This document shows positions 58,621 to 64,000 of a DNA stretch of 64,000 nucleotides, piece after piece. The position numbers and the translations under genes are program-made. The notes below the pieces were generated by a model. It made no database searches, was not told the DNA's origin, and was given only the letters and a program-made list of their open reading frames with translations. Numbering within the stretch: position 1 is the first letter of the stretch; each line of letters opens with the position of its first letter. Source of the DNA: Microbacterium elymi (GTDB lineage Bacteria > Actinomycetota > Actinomycetes > Actinomycetales > Microbacteriaceae); the NCBI RefSeq assembly GCF_021582895.2, contig NZ_CP091139.2:992001-1056000 (forward strand), read 5' to 3'.

Positions 58621-59487
58621 CGGCCGTCGCCCCGCACCTCGCCCCGCCGGCCCGCCCCGAGAGGGAACGGCTGCGGTGGGGAAGCCCCGTCGTCTACTTC
58701 ATCGCACTCGTGCTGGTCGCGGTGTGCATCGCCCCGGTGCTCTACATCGTGGTGGGCGGGTTCCGCACCAACGCGCAGATCACCACCGACCCGGCGGGTC
58801 TGCCCAACCCCTGGGTGATCCAGAACTACATCGACGTGCTGACCAGCGAGACGTTCTGGCTCGAGGTGGGCAATTCGCTGATCGCCGCCGGCATCACCAC
58901 GATCGGCGTCGTCGCGCTCGGACTCATGGTCAGCTACGTGCTGGCCCGCTACACGTTCCACGGACGCGGCGTGATGTACTCGCTGTTCGCCGCCGGGCTC
59001 ATGTTCCCCATCACCGTCGCGATCACCCCGCTGTACATCCTGGTCAAGGACCTGGGCCTGATGAACAGCCTCGCCGGCGTCATCCTGCCGCAGATCGCGT
59101 TCGCCCTGCCGGTCACCGTGATCATCCTCGTGCCGTTCCTGCGCGCGATCCCGGATGAGATCGAAGAGGCGGCGGCGATCGACGGGGCCGGACGCCTCGG
59201 CTTCTTCTTCCGGATGGTGCTGCGCCTGGCCGTCCCCGGAGTGGTCACCGTCGGCATCCTCGCCTTCATCGGCAGCTGGAACAGCTACCTGCTGCCGCTG
59301 TTCATCCTGAACGACCAGGCCACCTACACGCTGCCCCTGGGCGTGCAGGCGTTCTCGTCGCAGTACTCGGTCGACACGGCCCGCGTCCTGGCCTTCACCT
59401 CGCTGGCGATGCCTGCCCGCACTGATGTTCTTCCTCGTCTTCCAGCGCCGCATCGTCGGCGGCTTGACCGGCGCGGTCAAGGGCTGA
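58617..59487 (+). CDS. Sugar ABC transporter permease 2 (MalG type)
   Basis: About 289 residues, start ATG at 58617 (TAVAPHLAPPARPERER), overlapping the previous stop (ATGA). Six helices; EAA loop IEEAAAIDGAGRLGFFFRMVLRLAVPG. One extra base near 59412 (ATGCTGCCC read as ATGCCTGCCC) hides the last ~25 residues, which read MLPALMFFLVFQRRIVGGL and end with a TGA at 59485-59487. Confidence 0.94.
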
Positions 59488-59520
59488 CGCCTCGCTCACT
59501 TTCCCACGACAGGACCGCCG

Positions 59521-61927
59521 ATGCACGACATCCCCGCCTTCCCCGATGTCTCCGACCGTGTGCGAGCACTGCACGCCCGGATGACCCTTGACGAGAAGCT
59601 CGCCCAGCTGGTGGGCTATTGGCTCGACCAGAACGGCACCGTCGCCCCGATGCAGAGCGAGATGGCCGCCGGGCAGAAGGATGCCGGGGCCTTGGCCGAG
59701 GTGACCGAGCACGGCATCGGCCACTACACGCGGGTGTACGGGACCCGGCCGGTCCCCCCGGTCGAGCGCGCGCAGTGGCTGTGGCGCGAGCAGCGCCGGC
59801 TCAAGCGCGAGACCCGCCTGGGCATCCCCGCGATCGTGCACGAGGAGTGCCTGACGGGGCTGGCCGCCTGGCAGGCCGCGGTGTTCCCGACGCCGCTGGC
59901 CTGGGGCGCGTCATTCGACCCGGAGCTGGTGCGCGAGACCGCACAGGCGATCGGCGGGTCGATGCGCGAGCTCGGCGTGCATCAGGGCCTCGCGCCCGTG
60001 CTCGACGTGATCCAGGATCCGCGCTGGGGCCGGGTGGACGAGTGCATCGGCGAGGACCCGTACCTGGTCGGCACGGTCGGCACGGCGTACGTGCAGGGTC
60101 TGCAGGACGCCGGCGTGCACGCCACGCTGAAGCACTTCGTGGGCTACTCGGCCTCGCAGGCCGGCCGCAACCATGCGCCGGTGCACGCCGGTCCGCGCGA
60201 GATCGCCGACGTCTTCGTGCCGCCGTTCGAGATGGCGGTGCGCGACGGCGGCGCCGCGTCGGTGATGAACGCGTACACGGCGCTGGACGGCGTGCCGATG
60301 GGCGCCGACCCGGAGTACCTGACCACGCTGCTGCGCGAGCGGCTGGGATTCGACGGGGTCGTGGTGGCCGACTACTTCTCGGTCGCATTCCTCGAGGTGA
60401 TGCAGGCCGTCGCCGCCGATCGCGGTCATGCCGGCGCGCTCGCCCTCGAGGCGGGCATCGATGTCGAGCTGCCCACCGGCGATGCCTACCTGCAGCCGCT
60501 GGCCGAGCTCGTGCGCTCCGGAGAGGTCGACGAGCGATACGTCGACCGCGCCGTGCTGCGCGCGCCTGCGCCAGAAGGAGCAGCTGGGCCTGCTGGACGC
60601 CGATGTCTACGAGGACGAGCCGCCCGCGCAGATCGACCTCGATTCGCCGCGGCACCGCGAACTCGCGCGACGGCTCGCGCAGGAGTCGGTCGTGCTGCTG
60701 GCCGATGACGGCATCCTGCCGCTGCAGCCCGCGGCGCGGATCGCGGTCATCGGCCCGAACGGCGACCTGCCCGAGGCGCTGCAGGCTGCTATTCGTTCAC
60801 GAACCACGTGCTGGCCCATCATCCCGGCGTCTCGTCCGACGTGCGCATCCCGACCGTCGCCGAGGCGCTGCGCGATGCCGGTCGCGAGCTCACCGTCACC
60901 CGCGGCTGCGCGGTGGACGGCGATGACGAGTCCGGGTTCGCCGAGGCCGTCGCCGCCGCGCGCGGCGCGGATGTCGCGGTCGTGGTCGTCGGCGACCAGG
61001 CGGGGCTGTTCGGCCGAGGCACCGTCGGCGAGGGCAACGACGCCGAGTCGCTTGCGCTCCCGGGCGTCCAGCGGGCGCTGGTCGAGGCGGTGCTCGAGAC
61101 CGGAACCCCGGTCGTGATGGTGCTGCTGACGGGTCGCCCGTACGTGCTGGACTGGGCGCTGGATGCTGCAGGGCCGCGTCCGGGTGCCGTGCTGCAGGCG
61201 TTCTTCCCCGGTGAAGAGGGCGGCACGGCGATCGCCGACATCCTGACCGGCCGCGCGGTGCCGTCGGGGCGCCTGCCCGTCTCGCTCCCCCGGTCGACGG
61301 GCGCGCAGCCCTATACCTACCTGCATCCCATCCTCGGCGGCGATTCGGATGTCACGGCCTCGCGCTCCACGCCGGTGCGCCCGTTCGGGTTCGGGCTGTC
61401 GTACACGACGTTCGACTACACCGACCTGTCGGTCGACGGCATGTGTGCGGCGGGCGCGGCGTTCGACGCCGAGGTCACCGTGACCAACACCGGCCGCACG
61501 GCCGGCACCGACGTCGTGCAAGCTGTACGGGCACGACGTGCACGCCTCGGTGACCCGCCCGGTCGCCCAGCTGCTGGGCTACGCCCGGGTGCACCTGGAG
61601 GCGGGCGCCTCGGCGCGCGTGCGCTTCCGGGTGCCGAGCACCCGCTTCGCGTTCAGCGACCGGCGGATGGTCCGGATCGTCGAGCCCGGGGACGTGCAGG
61701 TGTGGGTCGGCGCGCACGCCGCGGCCTCGGCCGCGACCAGCCGGGACGACGGCGGCTTCGGCGCCGGTTCCGATGCCCGCCGCCAGCCCGTCGCGCCGGG
61801 CGTGCCCGGAGCCGCGACGCCGCGGGCGGTGGTCGCGATCACCGGCCCGGCGCACGACGTGACCGGGGCGGACCCGCGCCTGGTCACGTGGGAGCTGATC
61901 GGCGCGGCGGTGCCGGTTCGGGCGTGA
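59521..61927 (+). CDS. Glycoside hydrolase family 3 beta-glucosidase/beta-xylosidase
   Basis: About 801 residues without signal peptide, so it acts on imported oligosaccharides. Start ATG at 59521 (HDIPAFPDVSDRVRAL). N-terminal barrel: MTLDEKLAQLVGYW, ECIGEDPYLVGTVG, KHFVGYSASQAGRNHAPV; catalytic nucleophile Asp in GFDGVVVADYFS. Second domain begins LAQESVVLLADDGILPL; the C-terminal FN3-like domain follows PFGFGLSYTTF. Breaks: extra base near 60563, lost base near 60787, extra base at 61520/61521, all at GCTGC/GCAGC. Last gene of the importer operon, convergent with the response regulator. Confidence 0.94.
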
Positions 61928-61940
61928 GCCCGGTGCTGGT

Positions 61941-62605
61941 TCAGGCGTGACCCCGGCCGGGCTGCGGCCCCAGGCCGTGCTCGAACGCGAACACGACCAG
62001 CTTGCACCCGGTCACGCAGGGCGAGCTTGGCGAGGATCCGGCTGATGTGCGTCTTCACGGTCGCCTCGGACAGGTACTCGCGTGCGGCGATCTCGGCGTT
62101 GGACAGCCCCCGCGCCGCCAGGGCGAAGATCTCGCGCTCGCGCTCGGTGAGCGTGCCGTACGAATCCGGGATCGGGGCGGGTGCGGCATCCATCGTGTGC
62201 GCGAACAGGTCACGGGTGGCGGATGCCGCGATCACGGCCGACCCGGCGTGCACGGTGCGGATCGCCGCCAGCAGGAACTCGGGGTCGGCGTCCTTGAGCA
62301 GGAACCCGCTGGCGCCCTGCCGGATCGCGCGGGCGGCGGCCTCGTCGAGGTCGAACGTGGTCAGCATCACGATGCGCGGAGCATCGGCATCCGTCAGCAG
62401 CTTCCGCGGTGGCGGCCAGCCCGTCCATCACCGGCATCCGGATGTCCATCAGCACGACGTCCGGGTGGGTCGCGCGCACGATGTGGATGGCCTCGCGTCC
62501 GTCGGAGGCCTCGCCCACGACCTGCAGATCGGGCTGCGAATCGATCACCATGCGGATGCCGGCGCGGAACAGCGCCTGGTCGTCGGCCAGCACCACCCGG
62601 ATCAT
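61941..62605 (-). CDS. NarL/LuxR-family response regulator
   Basis: About 220 residues, start ATG at 62603-62605 ([18 protein letters not shown]). Receiver domain with acidic pocket DDQ, phosphoacceptor Asp in [14 protein letters not shown] and conserved Lys in [11 protein letters not shown]-terminal helix-turn-helix [23 protein letters not shown]. Breaks: an extra base near 62405 and at 62002/62003 (GCAGC read as GCAAGC); the corrected end is [13 protein letters not shown]. Follows its histidine kinase, from which it is separated by a family-B palindrome. Confidence 0.94.
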
Positions 62606-62640
62606 TCGGCTCCTCCGCCCGGTGTCGCAGGCGCCACCGG

Positions 62641-62709
62641 TCGCGCTGTCGAAATCTGCAGACGCGCCCGTAAATCTCGGGCGCGCACCCGGAAAACGAT
62701 AGCGCGACC
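62641..62709. repeat. Dispersed palindrome, family B, solitary copy
   Basis: Same outline as the array at 21273-21701: it starts TCGCGCTGTCGAAATC and ends GGAAAACGATAGCGCGA. Inner stem GCGCCCG/CGGGCGC differs from the array copies but still pairs, i.e. a compensatory change. It lies in the 145-base gap between the histidine kinase stop and the response regulator start. Confidence 0.85.
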
Positions 62710-62750
62710 GGGCAGCCGTCCCGGACACGCGCGCCTGCGCGGTGAGCGGG

Positions 62751-63956
62751 TCACGCGCTCGGTCCGATCGGGATCTGCGCGCGCACGACGAACGCGTCGC
62801 CGTCGACCCCGGCATCCAGCGTGCCGCCGGCCAGTACCGCACGCTCGCGCATGCCGATCAGACCGTGGCCGCGGGTCTGAGCCGGCGCGGCCGGCACCGC
62901 GCCGATCGCGTTGCGGACCGCCGCCTCGACCCGGTCGGCATGCCATGCCAGGCTCACGTCCACCGGTCCGCCGGCACCGTGCCGCAGTGCGTTGGTCAGG
63001 GCCTCCTGCAGGATGCGGTAGACGGCCAGCTGCACGGCGGTCGGCGGGTCCGTGCGCGGCGCGGGGTCGATCGTGACCCGCAGGTCGACCCCGGCGGCGC
63101 GCAGCTGGCCGAACAGCGCCTCCAGATCCGCCACGGTGGGCTGCGGACCGTCCTCCTGACGATGCCGCAGCTGGGCCAGCAGCACCCGGACGTCGGCGAG
63201 TGCGGCGCGCGCGGTCGCCGAGATCGTGCCGAGTGCCTGCCCCTGGGCCGAAGGGTCGGATGCCGCGGCATAACGCGCGCCGTCGGCCTGGGCGATGACC
63301 ACCGCCAGCGAGTGCGCCACCACGTCGTGCATATCCCGCGCGATCCGCGCCCGCTCCTGCTCGGCGACCGCGTCCGCCTCGGCGCGCTGCTGGGCCAGAC
63401 GGTTCGCCTTGGCGCGATGCGCGGTGCGCGTCAGCGCCCCGACGGTCCACGACAGCAGGAGCGCGAACGCGATCGCGATCAGCACCGCGGACGCCAGGGT
63501 GAGCGTCTCGAGGGTCAGAGAGGCGGCGCCCATCACCAGGAAGATGTAGGCCGTCGCGACGAACGCTCCCCCGAGCGCCGAGCCGAACCCGACCCAGAAC
63601 ACGACCCGGGTGCCGTAGGCCGCCGCCGTGTAGAGCACCGCGAACACGGCCAGATCGCTCAGGTTCGGGGAGCGCCCGAACCCCATCTGCACGAGGGCGC
63701 CGGCCCAGGCCAGCCCCAGGGCGAGCGTCGGCGACAGCCGCCGCACCGCGACGGCGGCGCCGAAGATCGTGCACAGCAGCACCGAGGCGACGACGTCGAT
63801 CAGCGGGCGGAACGAGCCGTGCGCCCCGACCACCAGCTCGGCCGGCAGCGCCGCCAGCGCGAACAGCGCCGCGACGACGATGTCGACCGTGAGCTGGGTC
63901 GGCGTGAGACGGCGGAACACGGTCTTCACGCTACGGGAGCGCGCGGACCGCGGCAT
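62751..63956 (-). CDS. Sensor histidine kinase (HisKA_3/NarX-like)
   Basis: 401 residues from ATG at 63954-63956 ([16 protein letters not shown]); a downstream GTG ([12 protein letters not shown]) is an alternative, neither having a clear ribosome binding site. Five or six helices in the first ~150 residues with no large sensor domain, then dimerisation/phosphoacceptor motif [19 protein letters not shown] (His near residue 215), and ATPase motifs ALTNALRHG and [11 protein letters not shown]. Phosphorylates the neighbouring regulator; the signal is unknown. Unbroken. Confidence 0.92.
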   Translation of the reverse strand: MPRSARSRSVKTVFRRLTPTQLTVDIVVAALFALAALPAELVVGAHGSFRPLIDVVASVLLCTIFGAAVAVRRLSPTLALGLAWAGALVQMGFGRSPNLSDLAVFAVLYTAAAYGTRVVFWVGFGSALGGAFVATAYIFLVMGAASLTLETLTLASAVLIAIAFALLLSWTVGALTRTAHRAKANRLAQQRAEADAVAEQERARIARDMHDVVAHSLAVVIAQADGARYAAASDPSAQGQALGTISATARAALADVRVLLAQLRHRQEDGPQPTVADLEALFGQLRAAGVDLRVTIDPAPRTDPPTAVQLAVYRILQEALTNALRHGAGGPVDVSLAWHADRVEAAVRNAIGAVPAAPAQTRGHGLIGMRERAVLAGGTLDAGVDGDAFVVRAQIPIGPSA

Positions 63957-64000
63957 CCATCGTCCGATGTATTCGCCGCCTCCCCCTCAGGCCTCGAGCC

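Overview
The window is high-GC actinobacterial chromosome, most likely a Microbacterium-like member of the Microbacteriaceae. The grounds are the strong G+C bias at third codon positions, the rpsL-rpsG-fusA-tuf and rpoB-rpoC blocks, GTG/TTG starts, and the sequence character of the RNA polymerase, dehydrogenase and sugar-transport proteins. The genus is an inference from composition and protein resemblance, not a search result.

An important property of this sequence: about half of the real genes are interrupted by single-base insertions or deletions, including essential ones (fusA four times, rpoB four, rpoC three). Most lie at or beside GCAGC/GCTGC, and the commonest form is GCAGC read as GCAAGC. 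Removing them restores full-length proteins of normal length. I treat them as consensus errors rather than pseudogenes; the CDS spans below therefore cover whole genes and each entry names the break positions.

Layout. 1-3677 (minus): str operon, with tuf cut by the left edge. 3982-18529 (minus): a tightly overlapping seven-gene cluster: Ser/Thr kinase, ~2000-residue exported Ig/cadherin/FN3 protein, MoxR ATPase, DUF58 protein, transglutaminase-like membrane protein lacking its catalytic Cys and His, membrane FHA protein, and a tail-anchored protein with repeated acidic-Thr-arginine motifs. 18530-25438: tandem and palindromic repeats, three hypothetical genes, an M20 amidohydrolase whose start region is triplicated, a GCS2-family ligase and a small secreted protein. 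25531-33302: rpoC and rpoB with promoter and terminator. 33303-35752: 5-oxoprolinase pxpA and a fused pxpBC whose linker is encoded by a dispersed palindrome. 35901-48131: a spermidine-synthase-like protein, a DrrAB-type ABC exporter, an AfsR-like regulator, SprT-like protease, ComB-like phosphatase, a MacB/FtsX-type ABC pair and a CBS-domain protein. 48181-52429: pdhA-pdhB-pdhC and a membrane protein. 52451-61927: a beta-glucoside/xylo-oligosaccharide locus (GH1, acetylxylan esterase, LacI regulator with operators, sugar ABC importer, GH3). 61941-63956: a NarL-type two-component pair.

Three unrelated families of dispersed extragenic palindromes occur (18803/44648; 21273-21701 plus 62641; 34257/35790). 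One member of the third is translated in frame as the linker of the fused PxpBC protein. These repeats and the kinase-FHA-pseudotransglutaminase cluster are the least explained parts of the window.
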